From positions 1 to 11,436 of the forward strand of contig JAQXFL010000088.1 of assembly GCA_029250345.1 (NCBI GenBank): a stretch of 11,436 nt of DNA, given 5' to 3'. Positions within the stretch are counted from its first letter, which is position 1, and every line of letters begins with the position of its first letter. Origin of the DNA: Candidatus Poseidoniaceae archaeon. Lineage in GTDB: Archaea; Thermoplasmatota; Poseidoniia; Poseidoniales; Poseidoniaceae. The position numbers and the translations under genes were made by a program. Below are positions 1-7,560 of the stretch, piece after piece. The notes beneath the pieces were generated by a model. The model saw only the letters and a program-made list of their open reading frames with translations. It was not told where the DNA came from and did no database searches.

Positions 1-730
1 TGCCCAAACGCGTGGTGGAAACTTCACCGTTCCAATTCGGAGGGACGTTGAGATTCAACATCAGTTCACCCTGTTGGAAGGCGGTACGTAGGGCCGCCTT
101 CGGGTCATCTTCCCAAGCAGGGTGTTCTGGAATAATCGGCCATCGCGACAAATGCGTTGCAGACAAATCAACTGAGGGTCGACGAAGGTTGACTGGTTCA
201 ACCGGAAGAACGCCAAGAGCCACTTCAATGAGTTCGACCGTCGCCTTAATCGAGGATTCCATACCTTCAGGCTCAAACGATGTGAATGAAGACGCAATTG
301 CAGGCATTCCGTACAGCCCAGCTTCACGAGCTGCCCCCATCGTACCGCTGTGGTACGAATCTTGCGACATGTTTGGCCCAAGATTGACTCCGGAAACGAC
401 CAGTCGAGGGTGAATTCCCGGTACTGCGTGTTCAAGACCACCATCGAGAGCGACGATCATTGTGTCGCAGGGTGTACCTTCAAGTTCGAACAGTCTGGTC
501 TCACCGAGGGATGTATCAAGACCCCATTCGATGTTCAAATCTTCACGCTTACGAAGTTCCATTGGTGTGCCAAGGTTGATTCTCATGCCAGCAGCAGAAT
601 TGTTCGCATGCGGAGCGAATGCTACGAGATTGTGACCTGCAGCGTTGAGAGCTTGTACAAGAAGTCGAAATCCTGGCGCTTCAATACCGTCATCATTGGT
701 AAGCAATATCCAACCTGTGTCGTCCGACAT
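1..730 (-). CDS. surE: 5'/3'-nucleotidase SurE (partial, 3' end beyond window)
   Basis: SurE is a metal-dependent phosphatase that releases phosphate from nucleoside 5'- or 3'-monophosphates in the cytoplasm. The reading frame is open from ATG at 730 to the left edge, so 243 residues are visible and the C-terminus is missing. The family signatures are clear: ILLTNDDGIEAPG at residues 8-20 with the metal-binding Asp13-Asp14, Ser45 in HANNSAAGM, GTPCDTMIVAL at 85-95, and VSGVNLGPNMS at about 112-122 with Asn116 as the expected metal ligand, followed by HSGTMGAAREA. The order and spacing match the family. The start is set by ATG plus an upstream AGGGG (740-736) five bases away, which overlaps the stop of the preceding EamA gene. 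The 9 nt gap implies co-transcription with EamA and OPT. Activity as a nucleotide scavenging or stress phosphatase is family knowledge. Confidence 0.93.
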   Translation of the reverse strand, partial: MSDDTGWILLTNDDGIEAPGFRLLVQALNAAGHNLVAFAPHANNSAAGMRINLGTPMELRKREDLNIEWGLDTSLGETRLFELEGTPCDTMIVALDGGLEHAVPGIHPRLVVSGVNLGPNMSQDSYHSGTMGAAREAGLYGMPAIASSFTSFEPEGMESSIKATVELIEVALGVLPVEPVNLRRPSVDLSATHLSRWPIIPEHPAWEDDPKAALRTAFQQGELMLNLNVPPNWNGEVSTTRLG

Positions 731-739
731 GAGATCCCC

Positions 740-1729
740 TTACTCCTCACCGGGTGTCGGGTGTGTTTGAGTGTTCGTATTCTCAACATCAACACCACCG
801 TAGATTACCATCAGCACACCAAGTACCAAAATCGGCCCACCAACCCACGTCCAACGGCCAGGAATACCCGCATCAAAGAACGCCCAACCAATCAGCGAGC
901 CGAGAACTGGTTCAAGTGTAACACTGGTTGAGATGACGAGCGGGGAAATGTACCTCAAGCAGGTATTGAGGCCGGTGTGACCGAGTAATCCTGCAATAAG
1001 TGCCAACGCCAAAAACCACGGGAAAAATTCAGCATCAGTCCAACCAGCCATACCGAATGTCGCAAATTCTGGCTCCATAAGCCATGAAGCAGGTAGCAAC
1101 AGGAGTGATGCGAACAAGGTTACTGGGAAAGCGTAGAGAAAAATCGGCATCCACTCCCGCAAGATACGACCGCTCACAATGTAGCCAACGACAAACACTG
1201 CGCCAAAAAAAGCCAGCGAATCGCCCCACAGCGTTACGGTATGTCCACCCTGTTGAGAGCCTTGATCCAGAAGCGTTACTGCAGCCCCCGAAAATCCAAT
1301 CATTGCGCCCATAACTTCCAAACGAGATGGCTGACGAAAGCCGATGTAAACCGTACTGAGTACGCCCATACCCACGATAATGATGAGCGGGTGTGCGGTG
1401 ACGAACAACAGAGAATGGGTCAGTGATGTTGCATCAAGACTGGCAACCCATGCCCCAAAGTGGAGGGCGAGGGCACAACTGCTCACTGTTAGAATCAGAA
1501 GCGTCTTCTTTTCGAACATTCTTTTCTTCGTTACCAGATCTTGCTGCCGCCATTGAAAAATAAAGAAAGGAGCGAGCACAATCGTTGTCAATTGCAGACG
1601 CCAAGAGGCTCTCAACAACGGCGGAACGGCATCAACATGCTGGAATAAGGCACCGGCGCTCGAAACACCACATACTGCAGCAACCAACAATCCCCAAACC
1701 CAAACCGGGGTGTTGGGAGATGAAGTCAT
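740..1729 (-). CDS. EamA/DMT-superfamily permease
   Basis: This is an inner-membrane transporter of the drug/metabolite transporter superfamily with two EamA repeats and about ten hydrophobic segments. From ATG at 1729 it is 329 residues, a normal length of roughly 300. The first repeat spans about residues 10-155 and holds HFGAWVASLDATSLTHSLLF; the second spans about 165-312 and holds LRYISPLVISTSVTLEPVLG, the typical late-repeat segment ending before a GW-rich helix. The tail after about residue 313 is short, polar and cytoplasmic. Substrates of this family vary (amino acids, nucleosides, metabolites) and cannot be read from the sequence. ATG 1729 is preferred because GTGAG lies four bases upstream; an in-frame GTG at 1738 would add three residues. 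It follows OPT by 11 nt and precedes surE by 9 nt, so these three genes look like one operon. Confidence 0.9.
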   Translation of the reverse strand: MTSSPNTPVWVWGLLVAAVCGVSSAGALFQHVDAVPPLLRASWRLQLTTIVLAPFFIFQWRQQDLVTKKRMFEKKTLLILTVSSCALALHFGAWVASLDATSLTHSLLFVTAHPLIIIVGMGVLSTVYIGFRQPSRLEVMGAMIGFSGAAVTLLDQGSQQGGHTVTLWGDSLAFFGAVFVVGYIVSGRILREWMPIFLYAFPVTLFASLLLLPASWLMEPEFATFGMAGWTDAEFFPWFLALALIAGLLGHTGLNTCLRYISPLVISTSVTLEPVLGSLIGWAFFDAGIPGRWTWVGGPILVLGVLMVIYGGVDVENTNTQTHPTPGEE

Positions 1730-1740
1730 GCATCTCACGC

Positions 1741-4116
1741 TCAGTTCTCAAGAACGGCATCGACGCTTTCTCCACCGATGACTCCAGCACGCTTGAACAG
1801 GTAGTAAATACCGCCACCAATAGCCAGATTAAGGCCAATGAATCCAATCATTCGGCCAATGTACCACTGAGTGGATGAGGCGAATTCCTCGATTCCAAAG
1901 AATGTACCAGTTTCGTTGTCAGGCGTAGAAATCCACAGTGAGTCAATGAACGAGAGAATACTCGACTCTGTACCAAAGAACGCTTCTCCAGTAAGTAGGC
2001 CTGCAGCGACCATGAATGTGCTGAGGAGGATTAACGCACGCTGCTTCTCCGCAGCCGTAGCACCATCTTTCTCTTTGATGGCTTCAATTTTCGGCGTGAG
2101 ACGCTTTTCTTCCCACTTGTCTCGCGAATAACCGCCGATGAGCATTGGGAGCGTGTGAGGAACGTCAAGATACATTCCAAGTCCGAATGATGTGCCCATA
2201 CCCGTACCCCACTCAACAAACATTCCGAGTAAGAATCCGAGACCAAGAAGAACCAAATCGCCTTCACGCTCAGCAAAAATCACTGAGAATGTTGCAAATG
2301 CATTGGCTTGAGGAGCCATCAAATCGATTGTCCCGTCTGCCAATTGCTTGGACAAGAAAATCGCAACACCTGCACCGATAATAGCGCCAGGAATAACTCC
2401 CATGATGTTTCCTTTCGAGATGTGATATGGACGGTTTCCGATGTAGAGACTGTTCTTGTAATCACCGATGACGGTACCGGACATAGAGATCGCAGAGCCA
2501 AACACTGTGGTTCCGACAAGACCGAGGAGAACTGCGTCTTGAGTGTTCAATTGCAACAGGTCTTGTGCGTTCAAGAACACACCGAGCAGCATCAAGAGAA
2601 CGATGAATGAAGTCCCAGAGACCGGCTCAATTCCGGTTTCACCCATCACACGAACTGCAATTGCACCGAGTAGGAAAGTGGTGAGAATGAGGACGGTAGC
2701 AAACACCAGTGAAGCGAGTACAGAGAAACCTCCGACGGTGAAAATCAAGATCATTGCAAGGAAAGTGATTCCCATGAAAATCGGAATGTGCTTGAGTGGC
2801 CATTCGTACCATCCCTTACCTTCCATGTATTCTTGACTGCCTTCGCCCTTGAGTGCTGAACCAATGTCGCCAAAGATATTCACGAAGGTCTTCCACATTT
2901 TCGCAAGTCCAAACATACCGCCACCGACAATTGAACCGATAGCAATGGTACGAACTGATTTCGAGAAAGCAATCATTTGCAGCGAAGCAGAACCTCCGGC
3001 AGCATAGTCTTGAATCGGGATACTGGATTGGAGGGAAGCATCGTAAATTGGGAAGTTGAAGTAAACGACGGCTGGTACCAAGAAGAACCAACCGACAAGT
3101 GTACCGAGGTTAACAAGGAACGCAACTCTCGTCTTCATGAACCATCCAATGGCGAACATGGAGGGAGTCAAAGCCACACCGATGTAAGTGTAGGCAAATG
3201 GATTCCAAGCTGTACCTTCCGACCATTCGGTGTAGTTGAGAGATGCACCGGTCGCTTCATCGATTCCACTGGGCTGGTGGATTTTACCTTTTGAGTAAAA
3301 AGTAGCCAAGCCGTATTCGCCAATGTGTCCCTTTTCAGCCAAGAAGTCGAGCAATGCCCACTTCTTTCCATTCATCCAAACCAGAGGATATTCGACCAAG
3401 AACAACGCTCCCATGGTAATGGTGGTCCACCATCCGATGGTCTTCAGTGAATCACGAGCGTGTTCTACAGCACCGGTGTTGACATCAGAAGCGATGTCAA
3501 GCATCTTGAGCGTGGCCTCAAAACCGGGGAGAGGAAGCGGATCTTCGACCAACCAAACTCTCCGGAAGATGATGAAATACATGATTCCAAGGAAACCAGC
3601 AAACATGCTGGCAACAATGCCAACGAAAGCGAGGTTGAACGTATCTGCGTTACTGATTAGAGGACCATCTGCTAAGAAGTACTTCGGATCGGAAGCCAGC
3701 AAAAAGATTGCAGGGAAAGTGAAGATGAAGCCGGTCGAAGCGTGGGTCGCACCCGTGGTTGCCGAGGTTGCAATGTTGACTTCGGATGGCGACCACTTCA
3801 GCGCCATGCCCAGAAGATAGGCGATGTACCATGCTGCCGAAATAGCGAGACCGAGCTTGAGACCAATATAGGCCGTCACTCCTGAAAACACTGCGCCGAT
3901 TGCGATACCATAGAACACCTTTGGTGTACTCCAGTGTGACACTTCAAACGACTCTTCGAGGTTCTTTTCTTCTAAATATTGTTCGAGAACTCCCGTGTTC
4001 AGATTGTTGTACATGTCATCGTCAAGCCATGTCAAAGTTCCCTTTTCAATGGCCTTGAGACCTTGTGGGGTGACTGGCTGGCGGTATGCAGATTTTTCGA
4101 CACCCAAATTGAACAC
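1741..4116 (-). CDS. OPT-family oligopeptide transporter
   Basis: This is a large membrane protein of 791 residues with about 14-16 hydrophobic segments, matching prokaryotic members of the OPT (oligopeptide transporter) family, which import small peptides or related chelates driven by a cation gradient. Recognisable features are the first membrane pair with KVFYGIAIGAVFSGVTAYIG (66-85), the SATTGATHASTGF stretch (118-130), DPLPLPGFEA (192-201), GETGIEPVSGTSF (492-504), DYKNSLYIGNRPYHISKG (552-569) and the C-terminal MYLDVPHTLPMLIGGYSRDKW (648-668). An acidic N-terminal cytoplasmic arm of about 60 residues precedes the membrane part. The only in-frame start downstream of the nearest stop is GTG at 4116, because the first in-frame ATG is at residue 35. 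The Shine-Dalgarno there is poor: GAGG sits two bases from GTG. An in-frame ATG at 4140 is cut off by TAG at 4131-4129; see findings. The real substrate (peptides or metal chelates) is not determinable here. Confidence 0.92.
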   Translation of the reverse strand: MFNLGVEKSAYRQPVTPQGLKAIEKGTLTWLDDDMYNNLNTGVLEQYLEEKNLEESFEVSHWSTPKVFYGIAIGAVFSGVTAYIGLKLGLAISAAWYIAYLLGMALKWSPSEVNIATSATTGATHASTGFIFTFPAIFLLASDPKYFLADGPLISNADTFNLAFVGIVASMFAGFLGIMYFIIFRRVWLVEDPLPLPGFEATLKMLDIASDVNTGAVEHARDSLKTIGWWTTITMGALFLVEYPLVWMNGKKWALLDFLAEKGHIGEYGLATFYSKGKIHQPSGIDEATGASLNYTEWSEGTAWNPFAYTYIGVALTPSMFAIGWFMKTRVAFLVNLGTLVGWFFLVPAVVYFNFPIYDASLQSSIPIQDYAAGGSASLQMIAFSKSVRTIAIGSIVGGGMFGLAKMWKTFVNIFGDIGSALKGEGSQEYMEGKGWYEWPLKHIPIFMGITFLAMILIFTVGGFSVLASLVFATVLILTTFLLGAIAVRVMGETGIEPVSGTSFIVLLMLLGVFLNAQDLLQLNTQDAVLLGLVGTTVFGSAISMSGTVIGDYKNSLYIGNRPYHISKGNIMGVIPGAIIGAGVAIFLSKQLADGTIDLMAPQANAFATFSVIFAEREGDLVLLGLGFLLGMFVEWGTGMGTSFGLGMYLDVPHTLPMLIGGYSRDKWEEKRLTPKIEAIKEKDGATAAEKQRALILLSTFMVAAGLLTGEAFFGTESSILSFIDSLWISTPDNETGTFFGIEEFASSTQWYIGRMIGFIGLNLAIGGGIYYLFKRAGVIGGESVDAVLEN

Positions 4117-4128
4117 ATCCTCGATACG

Positions 4129-4140
4129 CTACGCGTACAT
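4129..4140 (-). other. Upstream in-frame ATG-Tyr-Ala-TAG before OPT
   Basis: On the minus strand ATG TAC GCG TAG runs from 4140 to 4129, in the same frame as the OPT gene. The next codons CGT ATC GAG GAT lead straight into the GTG at 4116. A TATA-like box at 4168-4160 lies 26 nt before this ATG, the same distance seen at other starts in the window. It may be a minimal upstream ORF, or the original OPT start with a nonsense change at codon 4 (for example GAG to TAG), or a sequencing error. Confidence 0.5.
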
Positions 4141-4159
4141 ACCGAGGTAAAGCAATCCG

Positions 4160-4168
4160 CTTGAATAG
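4160..4168 (-). promoter_or_regulatory. TATA-like box upstream of OPT
   Basis: On the minus strand the sequence reads CTATTCAAG, with the central A at 4166. It stands 26 nt before ATG 4140 and about 50 nt before GTG 4116. This is the only AT-rich hexamer at canonical archaeal spacing in the 91 nt gap behind the acyltransferase gene. It is assigned by pattern only. Confidence 0.4.
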
Positions 4169-4207
4169 GTTGCTGTTCTCTGTGATAGAATTGAGCACGG
4201 TTTGAAC

Positions 4208-4930
4208 TCAGGAGTCGTTACGGGCTGAAGAAGAACGAATCTGTTTAGCAGGGAGTCCACCCCAGACTTCACCTGCAGGAATCGTGCGGTATTTTGGAAT
4301 CAATGCCTCGCTTGCAACCACTGCATCGGCACCAACAGTGACACCTGGCTGAACAACAGCACCCGTTCCAACCAAAGAGCCCTTGTGCATGTGAATCGGT
4401 GCGAAAACCATCTGCCCTTTCTCGACCAAATGGCCATTGAATGTGGCTCCTCCACCGATGACGCAATCATCATCGATACGAATGAGGAAAGGGTCATTGA
4501 GTCGATGCGTGTTAATTTGCGTGTTCTTGCCGATCTTAGCACCGCACACTCTGTAGTAAATGTTGGACACAAAAGATGGAACAAAATGCTGTAAAACCGG
4601 CTGAGTTGACCGAAGAATTTGCCCGCAAAAAGCCCAACGAATGGTGCTGAAAGAAGCCAAAGGGACCACCGTTTTCTCTTTGATGCGAACGTGAAGAATA
4701 AATTGCAGAATTGCCGAAAAGGCAAGCAGTGAAAAACTGTAGACAATCGCAGCACTTGAAAACGTCAAACCCGTGCAAAGGGCATTCAGCCAATCGCTTT
4801 GGAAATCATACAACCCGGTAGCCCAATCAAAGTACATGATTGTCGGGGCGAGTGGAACTCCCCAGACCAAAGCCATGAGCAGAATGACTACCACTGAGCC
4901 AAATGTTTGCACCAACTGGAAGGCTTTCAT
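4208..4930 (-). CDS. Membrane-anchored left-handed beta-helix (hexapeptide) acyltransferase
   Basis: The protein has 240 residues: two or three hydrophobic segments at about 8-33 and 58-82, then a left-handed beta-helix domain at about 127-230. The hexapeptide pattern starts at YYRVCGAKIGKNTQI (125-139), continues through DPFLIRIDDDCVIGGGA (146-162) and VFAPIHMHKGSLVGTGAVV (175-193), and ends with the capping motif IPAGEVWGGLPAKQI (217-231), typical of maltose/galactoside O-acetyltransferase-like enzymes. His180 and His182 are candidate catalytic residues. The membrane part followed by STIRW, a linker and GAKIGKN resembles the C-terminal section of Pls/PosA-type NRPS-like proteins (epsilon-polylysine synthetase type), here without adenylation or carrier domains. 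A role in acylating an envelope lipid, glycan or peptide is inferred. ATG 4930 is supported by a TTTTATC box 26 nt upstream, suggesting a leaderless transcript. Confidence 0.82.
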   Translation of the reverse strand: MKAFQLVQTFGSVVVILLMALVWGVPLAPTIMYFDWATGLYDFQSDWLNALCTGLTFSSAAIVYSFSLLAFSAILQFILHVRIKEKTVVPLASFSTIRWAFCGQILRSTQPVLQHFVPSFVSNIYYRVCGAKIGKNTQINTHRLNDPFLIRIDDDCVIGGGATFNGHLVEKGQMVFAPIHMHKGSLVGTGAVVQPGVTVGADAVVASEALIPKYRTIPAGEVWGGLPAKQIRSSSARNDS

Positions 4931-4953
4931 GGCTATCGCTTTGCTCTTCGCTC

Positions 4954-4960
4954 GATAAAA
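4954..4960 (-). promoter_or_regulatory. TATA-like box for the acyltransferase gene
   Basis: The minus strand reads TTTTATC (4960-4954), with its A at 4956, exactly 26 nt before the A of ATG 4930. The same heptamer at the same distance precedes the plus-strand zinc-ribbon gene at 10396. This matches archaeal TBP site spacing for a leaderless mRNA. Confidence 0.55.
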
Positions 4961-4970
4961 CTACGCATCG

Positions 4971-4987
4971 AAAAGACGGAAGACAAA
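4971..4987 (-). terminator. Possible U-rich terminator after the MFS gene
   Basis: Just past the MFS stop, the minus strand carries a small symmetric stretch, AGTTGGCAACT (4999-4989), then a pyrimidine-rich run with TTTG, CTTCC and TTTT (4987-4971). Archaeal termination commonly uses U-rich tracts. The symmetric stretch is too tight to form a real hairpin, so support is weak. Confidence 0.22.
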
Positions 4988-4999
4988 CAGTTGCCAACT

Positions 5000-7024
5000 T
5001 CAGTCCATTTGTGCGCTTGCAAAGTCTGGGTTCTCTCGAGCCAAACGATCTTCTTCAGCAGCAACTCGCATACCTTCTTCCAAGTCGATTCGACTCGTAA
5101 GGAATGTACCCATGAGAATGACAATAGTGATGGTTAAAATTGCCACACGGCTGTCGAATTGAGTACTTGCTAGAGCGTAGAGGAACGTTCCAATCATAGC
5201 TGCAGACTTTCCGAGGAAACCAAAGAATCCGAAGAATTCAGAAGTTCGTGTCTCAGGAATAAGCATGGAGAACATGGAACGAGCTTGTGCACCTGCCGCA
5301 CCCATTGCGACACCGACAAACATTCCGAGACTGATCCACTGTGCAGTGACGCCCATTCCGAGAGGCTTCCAAACGTTTGAGCGCATCCATGTGGCGTAGC
5401 CGTCAGCCAATCCACCTTGGTCGACGTTCGTAGGGTGTGTATCTCCAATCTCGTCGTTTCCACTTTCTGGGCCACCAACAAAGAGAATAGCCCATCGGTG
5501 GTCGTCCACACTGTCAAATGCAGCAACCATCGCTGTTGCGTTCTCGGCGTTAATCATCGGTACTGAATCTTCGGTCACTGCTTGGTCTTCTGCCAACATC
5601 GAGACTGCTATGAGACCGGAGCCGACTAAGAGGAAAGCGAGCAATGCTCCCTTCCAACCCATTTCGAGGTTCTGGATGTAGAGGATTCCTGCACCAAATG
5701 TTCCGAGGATGGCAAGAATAGCAAGACACATGAGAATTCCGGTTCCAATCGAACTGGTGGCGGATTCTGTGGAATAATCAGGTTCTGGGAAGTATTGTTG
5801 GTATGCATCACGGAAATCATTGTCACCTGCGCCTTCTTCACTGATCCAACCTTCGTATCCCTTGTCGTAGAGTGTAGTAAGTTCGTACATTTCGGCTGTT
5901 TCGTTCCAAGTGAACGTGAAGTCGTAGCGTTCTGCATCTTCTGCAACGCCCTTGTCATCAACTGTAGGGTCGAGTTCCAAAGGAGCGAAGCCAGCAGCGA
6001 CAACTGCCACACAGCAGTAAATGACGAGAGATAACATCAAAGCGAACTTTGTTCCTTTCGCGTTTGCGAGTTTACCAAACAACAAGGTCATTGGGATAGC
6101 AACGATGTTCACTGTCAGGAGCAAATATATGTTCAATTGCAAACTCAATCTAAGAACTGAATCACCGTAAGCACTTGCCATACTGGCAATGGTGTTGACG
6201 CCGTCATAGAACAACAAATATGCGAGAAGATACATTGCAAGAATCTTGAATCGCTTGATTTCCTTGAAGGTGGTAAAGACTTGTCCATAAGCAACCTTAG
6301 CAGCGGAGACAACACCTTCCCATTCCATGCTCGAGGGGATTTCCGGCTCAGGAGTCCATTTGAACATCAAGTAACCAAAGCCCCACCACCACAAAGCGGA
6401 GGTCACGAAAATTGCAGACAAACGGAAGTTGCTGTCCCATCCGAACGGACCAAGAAGCAGAACCAGATGGAAGATGAGAAGCATCGAGCCTCCCATGAAA
6501 CCGTAAGCGTATCCTTTACTTGAGACATGGTCCATGCATCGCTTTTCAGCAAGATACGGCATGAATGAGTAGTAGATGACGTTTCCACCGGTGAAACCAA
6601 CAGTACCGATGACGTACATAACCGCCATAATTTTGTAACCTTCAGAACCGAAGTACGGAGCAGCACCCATGAGTGCGGTAAAGACAACACCAGCCAATGT
6701 ATACCACTTGAGTAGTTTCTTCTTGATTGGCATTCGGTCAGCAATAACTCCCAAAGCAGGTGCTGTAATGACGACGAAAAGCATCGAGAAGGTCAAAACT
6801 TGTGCGTAAAATGCGTCACCAGTTTGCTTTCCAGTTGCGTAGTTGTACAATCCAGACATCACTTGAGGCGCAATGACGGTCATAACGGTGAGAGCATAAG
6901 CCTGGTTTGCCCAGTCAAAGAAGTACCAACTTTTCAGAGACTTTTTGTCTGCATCACTCATGTTATTCATTGCTTCATCGACTGAAAAGGGTTCAGTCGC
7001 AGTTGCGGTTCCGACATCGGACAT
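5000..7024 (-). CDS. MFS permease of the UMF1/Atg22-like family
   Basis: This is a secondary transporter of the major facilitator superfamily, 674 residues from ATG 7024. The UMF1/Atg22 hallmarks are SWYFFDWANQAYAL (residues 32-45), an MFS motif-A-like GVIADRMPIKKK (92-103), and ARSMFSMLIPETRTSEFFGF (581-600) before the last helices. About twelve membrane segments can be counted. Typical UMF1 proteins are about 420-550 residues; the excess comes from two acidic, probably extracytoplasmic loops at about 347-425 and 479-560. The C-terminal 30 residues are charged and cytoplasmic. The start is chosen at ATG 7024 because a TTCATAAG box lies about 26 nt upstream; an in-frame TTG at 7069 would place that box inside the gene. 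Export or uptake of amino acids is suggested by vacuolar Atg22 relatives, but the substrate is unknown. Confidence 0.88.
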   Translation of the reverse strand: MSDVGTATATEPFSVDEAMNNMSDADKKSLKSWYFFDWANQAYALTVMTVIAPQVMSGLYNYATGKQTGDAFYAQVLTFSMLFVVITAPALGVIADRMPIKKKLLKWYTLAGVVFTALMGAAPYFGSEGYKIMAVMYVIGTVGFTGGNVIYYSFMPYLAEKRCMDHVSSKGYAYGFMGGSMLLIFHLVLLLGPFGWDSNFRLSAIFVTSALWWWGFGYLMFKWTPEPEIPSSMEWEGVVSAAKVAYGQVFTTFKEIKRFKILAMYLLAYLLFYDGVNTIASMASAYGDSVLRLSLQLNIYLLLTVNIVAIPMTLLFGKLANAKGTKFALMLSLVIYCCVAVVAAGFAPLELDPTVDDKGVAEDAERYDFTFTWNETAEMYELTTLYDKGYEGWISEEGAGDNDFRDAYQQYFPEPDYSTESATSSIGTGILMCLAILAILGTFGAGILYIQNLEMGWKGALLAFLLVGSGLIAVSMLAEDQAVTEDSVPMINAENATAMVAAFDSVDDHRWAILFVGGPESGNDEIGDTHPTNVDQGGLADGYATWMRSNVWKPLGMGVTAQWISLGMFVGVAMGAAGAQARSMFSMLIPETRTSEFFGFFGFLGKSAAMIGTFLYALASTQFDSRVAILTITIVILMGTFLTSRIDLEEGMRVAAEEDRLARENPDFASAQMD

Positions 7025-7046
7025 AGACGTCGATGAACACTTTAGG

Positions 7047-7054
7047 CTTATGAA
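7047..7054 (-). promoter_or_regulatory. TATA-like box for the MFS gene
   Basis: The minus strand reads TTCATAAG (7054-7047), centred about 26 nt before ATG 7024. It lies in the 90 nt gap after aIF5A. The spacing fits a leaderless transcript starting at or next to the ATG and argues against the longer TTG-initiated frame. Confidence 0.45.
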
Positions 7055-7114
7055 TACATCACCGGACAAAAGGAAAATTGTGAAGGTTCACGCTGAAGAG
7101 GCAACCGTTCAAAA

Positions 7115-7495
7115 TCAGCGTTCGATTTTATATCGACCAAGTGCTTCCATCCAGAGGATTTCTTGACCGGATTCAACACTGATGTCGGAATCGACTGGAA
7201 GAATCATCATTGAGTGGTCTTTCATGTTCATTGCGTGAACTTCTTCGCCGTCGATGTGGGTGACCATGGCCTTGCCCTTTTCGATCATTGGAACATGGAT
7301 GTTATCGGTAACTGTGCCAACGTGAGAGATTTTCTTCGAGGAAAACAGAGAAACAAGTTCGAGACGAGCCTTTGCTGAACCGTGCTTACCTGGCTTGGAC
7401 TTCGAGATGCTCAAAATCTTGTACGCTTCTTCATCAACGACACAAAAGCGTCCAACTTTCAAAGTTCGAATTTCAACACGGTCTGTACCTGGCAT
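7115..7495 (-). CDS. eif5a: Archaeal translation initiation factor 5A (aIF5A)
   Basis: This ribosome-bound factor promotes peptide-bond formation and relieves stalling, and needs a hypusine-type modification made by deoxyhypusine synthase. The protein is 126 residues, about the usual archaeal length. The N-terminal KOW/SH3-like domain carries the modification loop SKSKPGKHGSAKARLE at 31-46, with Lys37 in GKHG as the expected modified lysine. The C-terminal OB-fold follows from about residue 68 (IHVPMIEKGKAMVTHIDGEE). The GKHG motif and hydrophobic pattern separate it from bacterial EF-P. ATG 7495 is backed by AGAGGG at 7506-7501, five bases away, the clearest Shine-Dalgarno in the window. It sits 65 nt after the SDR gene and 90 nt before the MFS gene, so it may be transcribed on its own. 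It is the strongest single marker that the DNA is archaeal. Confidence 0.97.
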   Translation of the reverse strand: MPGTDRVEIRTLKVGRFCVVDEEAYKILSISKSKPGKHGSAKARLELVSLFSSKKISHVGTVTDNIHVPMIEKGKAMVTHIDGEEVHAMNMKDHSMMILPVDSDISVESGQEILWMEALGRYKIER

Positions 7496-7500
7496 AGAAT

Positions 7501-7506
7501 CCCTCT
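7501..7506 (-). promoter_or_regulatory. Shine-Dalgarno site of aIF5A
   Basis: The minus strand reads AGAGGG five bases before ATG 7495. It shows that this gene has a leadered mRNA, unlike several neighbours. An AT-rich stretch on the minus strand at 7556-7545 (ATACAAATAAC) is the best TATA candidate for it. Confidence 0.6.
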
Positions 7507-7560
7507 AAACGGGCTGTCATGGTGCTGGCTTATCACCCTTCTCTCGTTATTTGTATGAAA

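Noticed and set aside
350..931. 193-codon plus-strand open frame opposite SurE and EamA
   Set aside because: It is low-complexity shadow coding antisense to two genes with clear family motifs, and crosses their boundary without any start signal.
3323..3820. 165-codon plus-strand open frame opposite OPT
   Set aside because: The translated product has no recognisable domain and the opposite strand encodes well-conserved OPT motifs.
4989..4999. AGTTGCCAACT palindrome after the MFS gene as a hairpin terminator
   Set aside because: The single-base centre cannot form a loop, so only a three-base stem would remain; kept only as a weak U-rich candidate.
7025..7069. TTG-initiated N-terminal extension of the MFS protein
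   Set aside because: The 15 extra residues cover the likely TATA box, and the sequence before ATG 7024 shows no Shine-Dalgarno for TTG at 7069.
7123..7133. Strong TATA-like sequence on the minus strand as a promoter for the MFS gene
   Set aside because: It encodes the last residues of aIF5A (Arg-Tyr-Lys-Ile) and lies about 100 nt before the MFS start; the TTCATAAG box at 7054-7047 is better placed.
7115..7495. Possible bacterial EF-P rather than aIF5A, and an unusual Pro in the modification loop
   Set aside because: The GKHG motif and length are those of archaeal/eukaryotic IF5A, and SKPGKHG is a common archaeal form of the loop.
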